From NAK19 sp034434515 (lineage in GTDB: Bacteria > Chloroflexota > Anaerolineae > Anaerolineales > UBA4823), in contig DAOTZA010000043.1 in assembly GCA_034434515.1 (NCBI GenBank), positions 20,253 through 84,252 on the forward strand: DNA of 64,000 nucleotides, given 5' to 3'. The position numbers were made by a program, and so were the translations under genes. The notes beneath the pieces are model-generated. The model saw only the letters and a program-made list of their open reading frames with translations, had not been told where the DNA came from and made no database searches. Each line of letters opens with the position of its first letter. The stretch's first letter is position 1. Positions 17,411-25,897 of the stretch are shown in pieces.

Positions 17411-18412
17411 ATGCTTGAAAAAACTGCTGCGCCGTTAAAAATCCAGACCTATACCCTGTCGGTTCGCGGCGTTTTTCCAGCAGTTTTATCGGCAATCCTC
17501 CTTGGCTTCGCCCCCATTTTTGGCAAACTTGCCATTCAAAATGGCGTTTCCCCTTTGTTCGTTGTAACGGTCCGGACGGTTCTGGCAACTTTGTTTATGG
17601 CTATCACATTGCTGTTTACGAACCGGCTCAACTTTTATATCTACCCTGCGGGTTTAATGGCATGTGCATTGGCGGGAACATTGAATGGAATCGGTTCACT
17701 TTTTTATTATCTGGCTTTATCGATGATCAACGCCAACCTGGGACAATTGATCTTCTTAACTTATCCGGTCTTTGTCACCCTATGGATGGTTTTTGATCAC
17801 TATAAACCATCATCGGTTTCCCTGCTAAGACTTGCACTCATCGTCCTTGGGATTGTTTTGTTAATTTACGGGATACATACCCCTGTACGTCTTAGAGGCA
17901 TCCTTTTTATGTTGATTGCCGCAGCTTGCTATGGATTGCATCTGCCTATCAACCAACGTGTCCTTTATGAAATGCCAGCTCCCACAGTAACTTTCTATAC
18001 CTTGCTCTTCATGTCACTTGCTGTTATACCATCCAGCTTATTGATTCCTCAGCCACTGCAATTATCCCCTGAAAAATCACTTGAACTTCTACCGTTCTTT
18101 CCGGTACTGGCTTTAGCTCTGGTTACTTTTCTTTCGAGATTAACCCTTTTTTTGGGCGTAAAGCGGATTGGTGGACTTCAAACGGCTTTGCTGGGAGTGA
18201 CGGAACTCTTGGTAACGCTGACTCTGGCAAAGGTATGGCTATACGAAACTTTCAACTTCCTTCAATGGGTTGGCGCACTGTTGATCCTGTTAAGCCTTCT
18301 GCTAATTGGTCTCGAAAAGCCTCCTCAACGGCAAGCAGCAAAACCCACTCTTCTTCACTGGTTACAACACTTGCCATCTAAAGAGCCTCCTAACCCTCCG
18401 CTAATCGACTAG
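17411..18412 (+). CDS. EamA/DMT-family transporter
   Basis: A 333-residue integral membrane protein with about ten hydrophobic segments arranged as two EamA repeats. The first is FPAVLSAILLGFAPIFGKLA onward and the second begins near RGILFMLIAAACYGL. DMT members export amino acids or other small metabolites; RhtA, for example, exports threonine and homoserine. The gene starts 13 bases after the PLP-receiver fusion and is probably in the same transcript, so it might export that enzyme's product (inference). No strong RBS was seen. The C-terminus is polar and Pro-rich. Confidence 0.87.
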   Translation: MLEKTAAPLKIQTYTLSVRGVFPAVLSAILLGFAPIFGKLAIQNGVSPLFVVTVRTVLATLFMAITLLFTNRLNFYIYPAGLMACALAGTLNGIGSLFYYLALSMINANLGQLIFLTYPVFVTLWMVFDHYKPSSVSLLRLALIVLGIVLLIYGIHTPVRLRGILFMLIAAACYGLHLPINQRVLYEMPAPTVTFYTLLFMSLAVIPSSLLIPQPLQLSPEKSLELLPFFPVLALALVTFLSRLTLFLGVKRIGGLQTALLGVTELLVTLTLAKVWLYETFNFLQWVGALLILLSLLLIGLEKPPQRQAAKPTLLHWLQHLPSKEPPNPPLID

Positions 18413-18426
18413 CCTTTGCAAGGCTA
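18410..18426 (+). terminator. Short hairpin at the end of the signalling cluster
   Basis: TAGCCTT / AAGGCTA forms a 7-bp stem with a three-base loop, overlapping the last codon of the transporter gene. No T tract follows, so it is only a weak terminator candidate. Confidence 0.25.
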
Positions 18427-18488
18427 ACTGAACACTGCATTCCATTTTGGCTTAACCAATCTGATTCGGCAAACAAGACGCTGCCTTG

Positions 18489-18497
18489 TGTTATACT
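18489..18497 (+). promoter_or_regulatory. Extended -10 promoter for the argF operon
   Basis: TGTTATACT fits TGnTATAAT with one mismatch. It lies 34 bases before the argF start, leaving a short leader that contains the GGGAG ribosome site. No convincing -35. Confidence 0.5.
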
Positions 18498-18531
18498 ACT
18501 CCTAAACCTATCTAATCCTTGGGAGTCTGCT

Positions 18532-19449
18532 ATGAAACATTTTCTTGATGTCCTGGATTATTCTTCAGAAGATTTGCAAGCGATGTTAGATTTGGCAATA
18601 AAACTCAAAAAACAATGGAAAGCAGGTGGAAATCCACCCTTGCTCAGAGGGAAAGTCCTGGGAATGATCTTTCAAAAGCCTAGCCTGCGCACACGGGTTT
18701 CTTTTGATATGGCTATGCGACATTTAGGCGGGGATGCGTTGTATCTTTCACCAGCAGAAATCGGCCTAGGCAAACGAGAAGCCATCAGCGACGTAGCCCG
18801 AGTCTTATCCGGTTATGTAGACGCTATTATGGCGCGGGTGTTTGAACACGAACACGTTCTCGAACTGGCTCGTTGGGCAAGTGTTCCGGTGATCAATGGC
18901 CTAAGCGACTACAATCATCCCTGCCAGGCAATGGCAGATGCCTTGACGATTTACGAAAAATTTGGCAAGCTAAAAGGAATTCAAGTAACCTTCGTCGGTG
19001 ATGGAAACAATGTGGCAGTCTCTTTGATGCACGTTTGCGTAAAACTCGGCGCGAACTTCACCATCGCTAATCCAGAAGGTTATGATATGCCCACGCAAGC
19101 TGTCGAACTTGCTAAAGAGGTCGCCCGCAAAACCGGCAGTCAACTAAATTTCTTGCGCGACCCTCATCAAGCTGTCAAAGGCGCCCAGGTAATCTATACC
19201 GATACCTGGACCAGCATGGGACAAGAAGAAGAAGCTCAAATTCGAGAGAAAGTATTCCCCCCATATCAGGTCAACCCACAATTGGTCTCTGAAGCCGACA
19301 AAGATGTCATCGTCATGCACTGTTTGCCTGCCCATCGTGGGCAAGAGATCACGGACGAAGTCGCCGATGGACCGCATTCTGCTCTCTTCCCTCAGGCTCA
19401 CAATCGACTTCATGCTCAAAAAGCAATTCTGGTTAAGTTGCTAACTTAG
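18532..19449 (+). CDS. argF: Ornithine carbamoyltransferase
   Basis: A 305-residue cytosolic transferase that joins or splits ornithine, carbamoyl phosphate and citrulline. The carbamoyl-phosphate loop is PSLRTRVSF (Leu where many have Thr), the HPCQAMAD motif is present, and the ornithine-specific HCLPAHRG motif separates it from aspartate carbamoyltransferase. RBS GGGAG precedes ATG. It heads a tight run with alanine dehydrogenase, a CoA-transferase and pyruvate kinase and has no arginine-biosynthesis neighbours. It may therefore work catabolically, releasing carbamoyl phosphate for ATP; this is inference, and anabolic argF is the alternative. Confidence 0.94.
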   Translation: MKHFLDVLDYSSEDLQAMLDLAIKLKKQWKAGGNPPLLRGKVLGMIFQKPSLRTRVSFDMAMRHLGGDALYLSPAEIGLGKREAISDVARVLSGYVDAIMARVFEHEHVLELARWASVPVINGLSDYNHPCQAMADALTIYEKFGKLKGIQVTFVGDGNNVAVSLMHVCVKLGANFTIANPEGYDMPTQAVELAKEVARKTGSQLNFLRDPHQAVKGAQVIYTDTWTSMGQEEEAQIREKVFPPYQVNPQLVSEADKDVIVMHCLPAHRGQEITDEVADGPHSALFPQAHNRLHAQKAILVKLLT

Positions 19450-19467
19450 CAGAAAAGAGGTCATTCT

Positions 19468-20550
19468 ATGAATATTGGAGTTCCGAAAGAGCGACGTCCT
19501 TTTGAATTTCGCGTCGGTTTAACCCCGGCTGGCGTGCAAATGCTTGTCGAACAGGGCCACATCTGCTATGTCGAACACGAAGCCGGTTTGGCAGCCGGTT
19601 TTGTCGATCAGGAATATGAAAATGCCGGCGCCCGGATTGTCTATTCTCCCCATGAAGTCTTTGGCAGAGCAGACCTACTGCTCAAGGTTGCCCGCCCCAC
19701 TCTTGAGGAGATTAACTGGCTACGCCCGGGATCAACGGTTACCGGCCTGCTTCACCTCACCTCAGCCAGACAGGAAAAGATCGAAGCCCTACTTAAATCT
19801 CAAATCACTGCAATCGCTTTTGAACAAGTTTCGCTTCCAGATGGCACCATGCCAATTCGTCGTCCTCTTGCTACTATAGGCGGTGTGATGGTGTCTCAAA
19901 TAGCAGCGCGTCTTTTGCAAACCGATGCTGGGGGCAAAGGGATGCTCTTAGGCGGTGTGGTGGGGGTTCCTCCCGCTGAGGTGGTTATTGTCGGCGCAGG
20001 TGTTACCGGCACAGCAGCGACAAAAGGTTTTGTTGGGATGGGCGCTCATGTTACCGTATTAGATACCAATATTGCTGCTCTCGAAAGGTTATATGATCGC
20101 TTCCCAAGTATTTTGACCCTGATCAGCAACCCAATTAATCTCAGACGTGTCGTTTCGTACGCCGATGTTCTTGTCGGAGCGGTTTTGGTTCCTCATCAGC
20201 GCTCTCCCATCGTCATTACTCGCGAGATGGTTAAGCTTATGAAACCGCGCTCGATCATTATTGACATGAGCATAGATGAAGGCGGTTGTGTCGAGACATC
20301 CAGACCGACTACTCACGACCGCCCAACTTATATTGAAGAAGGGGTTGTGCATTATTGCGTCCCAAATGTGCCAAGTGTAATTGCTCGTACAGCCACCTAT
20401 GCTTATGTCAACGCTGCTTTTCCCTATATCCAGGAATTAGCTAATAAAGGGGTTGAACGAGCTATTCAAGAAGATGGCGCTTTGGGAATCGCTGTAGCAA
20501 CGCACCGCGGTCAAACTATTCATCTCAGCAGACTCACTCCGGCTGTATAG
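19468..20550 (+). CDS. ald: Alanine dehydrogenase
   Basis: A 360-residue NAD-dependent enzyme interconverting L-alanine with pyruvate and ammonia. It begins with the family signature GVPKERRPFEFRVGLTPAGV. It has the Lys in LLKVARP, the active-site His in LLHLT, and a Rossmann loop VVIVGAGVTGTAATKGF. Length is close to the usual 370. AAAGAGG lies upstream of ATG. It sits 18 bases after argF and 10 before the CoA-transferase gene, in an operon that feeds pyruvate into fermentation or uses alanine as an electron sink. Confidence 0.95.
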   Translation: MNIGVPKERRPFEFRVGLTPAGVQMLVEQGHICYVEHEAGLAAGFVDQEYENAGARIVYSPHEVFGRADLLLKVARPTLEEINWLRPGSTVTGLLHLTSARQEKIEALLKSQITAIAFEQVSLPDGTMPIRRPLATIGGVMVSQIAARLLQTDAGGKGMLLGGVVGVPPAEVVIVGAGVTGTAATKGFVGMGAHVTVLDTNIAALERLYDRFPSILTLISNPINLRRVVSYADVLVGAVLVPHQRSPIVITREMVKLMKPRSIIIDMSIDEGGCVETSRPTTHDRPTYIEEGVVHYCVPNVPSVIARTATYAYVNAAFPYIQELANKGVERAIQEDGALGIAVATHRGQTIHLSRLTPAV

Positions 20551-20560
20551 GAAGGCGTAC

Positions 20561-21856
20561 ATGGACTGGATTCAACAATATCAATCTAGAATTGTTACAG
20601 CCGAGGAAGCAGTAAGAAATATCAAATCTCATCAACGGCTTTTCCTGACCGGGAACTGTTCGGTACCTCAAAAACTCCTTGCTGCTCTCGTCGAATTTGC
20701 CCCAAATCTCGAGAATGTAGAGATATGCCACGCCCTTACCGTCGGACCGGCCGACTACGTCAAACCAGAGATGCAGGGTCATCTTCGTGTTAACACCATG
20801 TTTATCAGCAGCAACATCCGTAAAGCTGTTCACGAAGGACGCGTTGACTTTACCCCCGTCTTGTTATCCGAATTTCCACTCCTATTCAAGCGCAAAATCT
20901 TACCAGTAGATGTGGCCTTAATTCACGTCTCCCCACCGGATGAACATGGCTTTTGCAGCTTCGGCATTGAGGTTGGACTGACAAAAAGCGTTGCTGAATC
21001 GGCAGCCATGATTATCGCCGAAGTCAACCAACAGATGCCGCGTACCCTTGGAGACTCCTTTATTCACGTTAGTCGCTTGAATTACATGGTGCCAACCGAT
21101 TACGAACTCCCTGAACTCCCCATGGCGGATGAAGAAAATGCAGAAATCTACGAAAAAATTGCCTCCTATGTCGCCGAGCTCATTCCGGATGGAGCAACCA
21201 TGCAAATGGGAATCGGGGCTATCCCAGACGCTGTCTTAAAACATCTATTTACCAAAAAAGATTTGGGGGTTCACACCGAAATGTTTTCTGATGGCGTTAT
21301 CGACCTCGTCGAAGCCGGAGTTTTAACCAACAGTCGCAAAACATTGCACCCCGGAAAAATCATTGCTGGCTTCATACTCGGGACAAAACGCCTATACAAA
21401 TGGGTAGACGACAACCCATTAATTGAACTTCACCCAACTGAATATGTCAATGATCCGTTTATCATCGCTCAAAATGAGCGTATGGTTGCAATCAACTCGG
21501 CTATCGAGGTAGATCTCACCGGGCAAGTCTGTGCAGATAGCATTGGACATCGGCTCTTCAGTGGCGTCGGTGGACAATTGGATTTCATCTATGGTTCCTC
21601 ACGCTCGAAAGGCGGTGTGCCCATAATCGCCCTGCCCAGCACAGCAAAAGACTTTAGCCGTATTGTTGCCACGCTTAAGCCCGGTGCAGGTGTTGTCACC
21701 ACTCGCAACCACGTTCATTACATCATTACTGAACACGGAATTGCTGACCTATACGGGAAAACCATTCGCCAGCGAGCTCAAGCGTTAATCAACATCGCCC
21801 ATCCCAAGTTCCGCGAAGAATTAACCCGTCAAGCCAAAGAAATGAATTATATTTAG
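20561..21856 (+). CDS. Acetyl-CoA hydrolase/transferase family CoA-transferase (4-hydroxybutyrate type)
   Basis: A 431-residue class-I CoA-transferase of the AcH/Cat2 family, which moves CoA between acyl-CoA and acetate or similar acids. The catalytic Glu is in GVHTEMFSDG, preceded by MQMGIGAIPDAVL, and the C-terminal domain has YITEHGIADLYG. Length and motifs match 4-hydroxybutyrate or butyryl-CoA:acetate CoA-transferases; substrate preference cannot be read from sequence. It lies between alanine dehydrogenase and pyruvate kinase with only ten and two bases between genes, supporting a role in acid production. Confidence 0.9.
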   Translation: MDWIQQYQSRIVTAEEAVRNIKSHQRLFLTGNCSVPQKLLAALVEFAPNLENVEICHALTVGPADYVKPEMQGHLRVNTMFISSNIRKAVHEGRVDFTPVLLSEFPLLFKRKILPVDVALIHVSPPDEHGFCSFGIEVGLTKSVAESAAMIIAEVNQQMPRTLGDSFIHVSRLNYMVPTDYELPELPMADEENAEIYEKIASYVAELIPDGATMQMGIGAIPDAVLKHLFTKKDLGVHTEMFSDGVIDLVEAGVLTNSRKTLHPGKIIAGFILGTKRLYKWVDDNPLIELHPTEYVNDPFIIAQNERMVAINSAIEVDLTGQVCADSIGHRLFSGVGGQLDFIYGSSRSKGGVPIIALPSTAKDFSRIVATLKPGAGVVTTRNHVHYIITEHGIADLYGKTIRQRAQALINIAHPKFREELTRQAKEMNYI

Positions 21857-21858
21857 GG

Positions 21859-23292
21859 ATGATTTGCAAAACCAAGATTGTCGCCACAATTGGTCCAGCC
21901 AGCTCGGATTTTGCAACCCTTAGCGAACTCATCCGGGCTGGTGTTCGCATCTTCCGCATTAACTGTTCCCATGGCAGCAAGGCGGAGCGAATTCAGCTCA
22001 TTCGATTATGCAGACAGGCTTCTAAAAGTTTGGATATCCCCATTGCGATCATGATCGATTTACAAGGGCCGAAAATTCGTATCGGAGAATTAGAAAAACC
22101 GTCCATCACCCTGCAAATCGGACAAACCGTAAAAGTTACCAATCAACCGATCCGCGGCGATGAAAAATCCTTTTCCATTGAATTCCCTGGACTGATGAAT
22201 AATATCCAGATTGGTAATCGCATCTTGTTAGATGATGGGAAAATTGAACTGAAAGTCATTCGGAAACAGACATATGCCCTTGAAGCGGAAGTAATCGTTG
22301 GCGGCGAATTGCTTCCCCGCAAAGGCGCTAACTTTCCCGATTCTGAATTGTCTCTCTCTGGGATTACCGAAAAAGACCTCGATGATCTTCGTATGGGCAT
22401 GGATAATTCCATTGATGCCATTGCCCTATCGTTTGTCCAGAGTGAAAAGGATATTCTCGACTTAAAACAACATATTGAAAATAGATATCCAAAGAGTAAA
22501 AATGTTCCCCTCATTGCCAAAATCGAACGTCCGCAAGCCCTAGCGCACTTATCAGCGATTCTGGAACATGCTGACGGGGTTATGGTGGCGAGAGGGGATT
22601 TAGCCATTGAAATCTCTCCTGCATGTGTTCCAACAGCTCAAAAAGAAATTATCACTACAGCCAATCGAATGGGGAAGTATGTCATCACCGCAACTCAAAT
22701 GCTAGAGTCGATGATTGAAAACGCAATCCCCACCCGAGCAGAAGCCAATGATGTAGCCAACGCAGTATTCGATGGAAGTGATGCCGTGATGCTTTCTGCT
22801 GAAACCTCGATCGGAAAACATCCCATTCTTGCCGTCAAAACGATGGTCTCGATCATCGAAGAGGCAGAAAAAAACCTTGCTCATTGGTCGGTCTGGGATG
22901 GAAAACTCACCCCCAAATCGGCTGATGAGGACAGTTATTTTGTCATCGAAGCTGCACGTGATCTCAGCAAAGATCGAAATGTAAACGCCATCTGCGTATT
23001 CACCCAAAGCGGTCGGACAGCTATTCTTCTATCCAAAACGCGCCCTGATGTACCCATCTATGCCTTTACCCCAAACCCGGATACCTACACTCAACTCAGC
23101 CTTTATTGGGGAGTTCAAAGTTTCCTGACCCCGCGAGCCAACAATCTGGATGAAATATTATCCATCATCGAAAATTCAGTTTCCCAACCAGATCACCTCA
23201 AGTCAGGCGACCAGGTCGTATTGATCTGCGGCTATCCTGTTCAGAAATTCAGGTCTGCTAACCTGGTCATGCTCCACACTTTCCCTTATTGA
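21859..23292 (+). CDS. pyk: Pyruvate kinase
   Basis: A 477-residue glycolytic enzyme converting phosphoenolpyruvate and ADP to pyruvate and ATP. It starts TKIVATIGPASS and has FRINCSHG. Further signature regions are IDLQGPKIR, the catalytic Lys in PLIAKIERP and MVARGDLAIEI (Ala where Gly is usual after Leu), plus TATQMLESM and the MLSAETSIGKHP segment. The C-terminal domain (about 350-477) is of normal size without the extra PEP-utiliser domain. It begins two bases after the CoA-transferase stop. Confidence 0.96.
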   Translation: MICKTKIVATIGPASSDFATLSELIRAGVRIFRINCSHGSKAERIQLIRLCRQASKSLDIPIAIMIDLQGPKIRIGELEKPSITLQIGQTVKVTNQPIRGDEKSFSIEFPGLMNNIQIGNRILLDDGKIELKVIRKQTYALEAEVIVGGELLPRKGANFPDSELSLSGITEKDLDDLRMGMDNSIDAIALSFVQSEKDILDLKQHIENRYPKSKNVPLIAKIERPQALAHLSAILEHADGVMVARGDLAIEISPACVPTAQKEIITTANRMGKYVITATQMLESMIENAIPTRAEANDVANAVFDGSDAVMLSAETSIGKHPILAVKTMVSIIEEAEKNLAHWSVWDGKLTPKSADEDSYFVIEAARDLSKDRNVNAICVFTQSGRTAILLSKTRPDVPIYAFTPNPDTYTQLSLYWGVQSFLTPRANNLDEILSIIENSVSQPDHLKSGDQVVLICGYPVQKFRSANLVMLHTFPY

Positions 23293-23318
23293 ATCCAAAA
23301 TGAAGATCTATTCATCCA

Positions 23319-25661
23319 ATGGCGGCTCTCTCTCCTCAAATCCCCTTTTTTAGCGGAATTCCCCTGCCTTCAACCTATCCCCTCGCTCGCTTCCTGCCCC
23401 CCTTCTATCGTTATACAGCGTCTTCATACTTGAAAGAATTCTTATTGCCAAACCTCGCTGATAAAGGATATGTCCTTGACCCATTTGGTATCTCTCCCTT
23501 TCTGCCAATCGAACTAGCTAACGCTGGAGTTGCGGTAATCGTCTGTTGCAACAATCCAATTCTGCGAAACATCATACTTTTACTTTCACTCACTCCGGAC
23601 TCGTATGAATTTCAAGCGATTTTAGCTGAGATTTCAACCCTGAGAAAAATCGACACCCGCCTTGAGACTTTCTTCCGCTCTTTATACTCTTCAATTTGTA
23701 ACACCTGTCTATCCGAAATCGAAGTTAATGCCTACCTTTGGGAAAGAGACAGCTCAAGCGGTTTGCACCGCCTGACCTCAAAGCAAGTTCAATGCCCAAG
23801 CTGCGGTAGCGAGGGTTTCTTTTCCGTCACTGTTCAAGACTTTCAAAATCTCCAAAGATTACCTCCTCGTTCTCTCATCGAAACACAGGCAGCCAGCAAA
23901 GTCGTTGACAAAAATGATCCGGCATATGCTACGGTTATCGAATCTCTAAACGTTTATCCAACACGTGCTCTCTACGCCCTGATTACTTTGCTCAACAAAT
24001 TGGATGAATTGGGCTTTACTCACCGCCAACTACAAATCTTGTACGGAACATTGATTGGCGTTTTTGATCTCAGCAATGGGTTATGGGCAATTTCGTCAAA
24101 ACGTCATCGTCCCAAACAACTTTCCTTACCCACCCAATTCGTAGAAATGAATTTCTGGAAATCCTTGGAAAAGTCAGCCGAACTGTGGGCAATATCGATT
24201 CAGGAGGCTGACATTCACCCTGTCATCCTAACCGAGTTACCAGTACTTCCCCGCCAAGGCCAAATTGCGGTATTCCCTGGCCGTTTAAAAGAGTTGCTTC
24301 ACAGCTTACCGGCCAAAGAGATCGTGGCTATTGTAACCGCCCTCCCCCGACCAAATCAAGCTTTCTGGACTCTCTCTGCAATTTGGAGTGGATGGTTGGA
24401 AGGCAAAGAAAAAGTAAAACCTTTGAAATCTGCTTTGCTTCGTAAGCGATATGATTGGGGATGGCATTGCCGAGCTTTAGCAGCTACCTTTCAAGAACTT
24501 TCCGAACACCTTCCCCAAAACATCTCTTGTTTTGCCCTGATCGAGGAATACGAAGCGAACTTACTGTCGGCAGCGCTATTCGCTGGGGATCATGCTGGCC
24601 TGCGATTAGAAAATCTGGCTTTAAGGAGCGAGCAAGGACGCGCTCAGATTTACTGGCGCATCTCTCCCCCGCCTTCTCAAAATCCGCTCTTATCTACCGA
24701 AGACCAGGTTCAACTTCTCTCCAAAGTCAAAGCTCATATAGCTGAAACCATTCAAAACCACATCCAAAACCTGCTTGAACCCGCCCACTTCTCCCAAATC
24801 CACGCTGCAGCTTTGGCAAGTGTTGTCCATTCTATCCATCCCACCAACCACAAAATCTTTCCTGCCAATTCGATCCTTGAAATTGCGCCTCTCAAAAGCA
24901 TTGTGGATTATCCAAACTTTTTCCTAACCCTTTTCCAAGAAACCCTTGGAGCATTCCCCTCGCTGGTTTCCCTTGATGAAAACGAAAAAAGTCTGGAAAA
25001 TCGTTCCTGGTGGATCGCTCAACCCCGTTTTGATCACCCGCCCATCTCAGACCAGATCGAAGAAAGTGTTTACCAGTATTTACTCAAACATCAATCAGGC
25101 ACTTTTTTCCAGATCGATCAAGCTATTTGCATTTCATCCAGATCGCTCAGTGCACCATCCTTGATGCTCATCCGAGAGTGCCTTGATTCATACGGAAATT
25201 ATGATGAAGCTACGCGATCTTGGAGCTTACGGAAGGAAGAAGAACCAACGAAACGCGCCGATGAGTTATCTGAAATCCAGAAGCACATTCTGGTATTCGG
25301 AAAAATGCTCGGTTTTACCATCCAGGACGAATCACCCCTGACTTGGCTCGACCAGACCGGTCGTCCTGTAGCATTCTGGTCGCTTCAGCATTCCGCTGCC
25401 ATACACGCCTTGCTCAAGGTTTCTCAAACATCAGCGCTGCAAATCTATCTCGTACTTCCCGGCAGTCGAGTGAACTTGCTCCTTCACAAGATACAACGCT
25501 ATCCCTTCCTGATGGACAGAATTGCCAAGCAAATCCATATTATCCGTTTTCGACAAATTCGTTGGCTGGCTTCTCAGCCTAGAATTAATCTGCCCCTTTT
25601 TGAAGAGTGGTTAACCACCGACCCAATCAAGTACCACAGTTCACAATTATCCCTCTGGTAG
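23319..25661 (+). CDS. Degenerate DNA-methyltransferase-like protein with zinc ribbon
   Basis: A 780-residue protein that I cannot assign to a characterised family. Its layout recalls site-specific DNA methyltransferases of the DUF1156 type. A DPFGISPF motif (54-61) stands where DPFCGSGTT is usual, followed by VIVCCNNP where an acidic SAM-binding residue is expected. A four-Cys knuckle follows (Cys127, Cys130, Cys159, Cys162). Where DPPY and the following aromatic segment should be, it has VTALPRPNQAFWTLSAIW. The catalytic motif is thus absent and activity is doubtful. The C-terminal 350 residues resemble nothing I know. It follows pyk by 26 bases. Confidence 0.6.
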   Translation: MAALSPQIPFFSGIPLPSTYPLARFLPPFYRYTASSYLKEFLLPNLADKGYVLDPFGISPFLPIELANAGVAVIVCCNNPILRNIILLLSLTPDSYEFQAILAEISTLRKIDTRLETFFRSLYSSICNTCLSEIEVNAYLWERDSSSGLHRLTSKQVQCPSCGSEGFFSVTVQDFQNLQRLPPRSLIETQAASKVVDKNDPAYATVIESLNVYPTRALYALITLLNKLDELGFTHRQLQILYGTLIGVFDLSNGLWAISSKRHRPKQLSLPTQFVEMNFWKSLEKSAELWAISIQEADIHPVILTELPVLPRQGQIAVFPGRLKELLHSLPAKEIVAIVTALPRPNQAFWTLSAIWSGWLEGKEKVKPLKSALLRKRYDWGWHCRALAATFQELSEHLPQNISCFALIEEYEANLLSAALFAGDHAGLRLENLALRSEQGRAQIYWRISPPPSQNPLLSTEDQVQLLSKVKAHIAETIQNHIQNLLEPAHFSQIHAAALASVVHSIHPTNHKIFPANSILEIAPLKSIVDYPNFFLTLFQETLGAFPSLVSLDENEKSLENRSWWIAQPRFDHPPISDQIEESVYQYLLKHQSGTFFQIDQAICISSRSLSAPSLMLIRECLDSYGNYDEATRSWSLRKEEEPTKRADELSEIQKHILVFGKMLGFTIQDESPLTWLDQTGRPVAFWSLQHSAAIHALLKVSQTSALQIYLVLPGSRVNLLLHKIQRYPFLMDRIAKQIHIIRFRQIRWLASQPRINLPLFEEWLTTDPIKYHSSQLSLW

Positions 25662-25683
25662 GTTAATAACCCCAAAACAACAA

Positions 25684-25851
25684 CCCCACCGTGCCGTGTG
25701 CTGCGAAGTTTTGAACCTGCCTTCGCAGGTGGGTTCCTCCCCAAATGATCCGCCTTGGCTTCCGCCTATCGCGTCACATTTGTGAGCTTGGAACCCTTTT
25801 TGTGGGTGTTGGCCCAAAACCCGAGCACAGCATCACGAACACAGTAGGGTT
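25684..25851 (-). ncRNA. Probable 6S-like regulatory RNA
   Basis: This intergenic stretch folds into one long hairpin. CCCTACTGTG (minus strand, 25849-25840) pairs perfectly, with wobbles, with CACGGTGGGG (25693-25684). Inner helices include TGCTG/CAGCA, GTTTTG/CAAAAC and GGGTTCC/GGAACCC, separated by internal loops and a large central bubble. A small hairpin CCTGC/GCAGG lies on the 3' side, as in 6S RNA. Length is about 168. On the minus strand an extended -10, TGGTATAAG, ends seven or so bases before the helix, which decides my strand choice. SRP RNA is less likely because its conserved tip is not seen. Confidence 0.5.
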
Positions 25852-25857
25852 AACATT

Positions 25858-25866
25858 CTTATACCA
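25858..25866 (-). promoter_or_regulatory. Extended -10 element for the structured RNA
   Basis: On the minus strand the sequence reads TGGTATAAG, a TGnTATAAT match with one mismatch. The predicted start is near 25851, at the base of the long hairpin. No good -35. Confidence 0.4.
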
Positions 25867-25897
25867 TAAAATCTAAATCATGAGTAGAGTTTTTAGA

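Noticed and set aside
25684..25851. SRP RNA or tmRNA instead of a 6S-like RNA
   Set aside because: The conserved SRP tip sequence and a tRNA-like acceptor or tag-coding frame were not found; the single long hairpin with a central bubble fits 6S better, though this is not proven.
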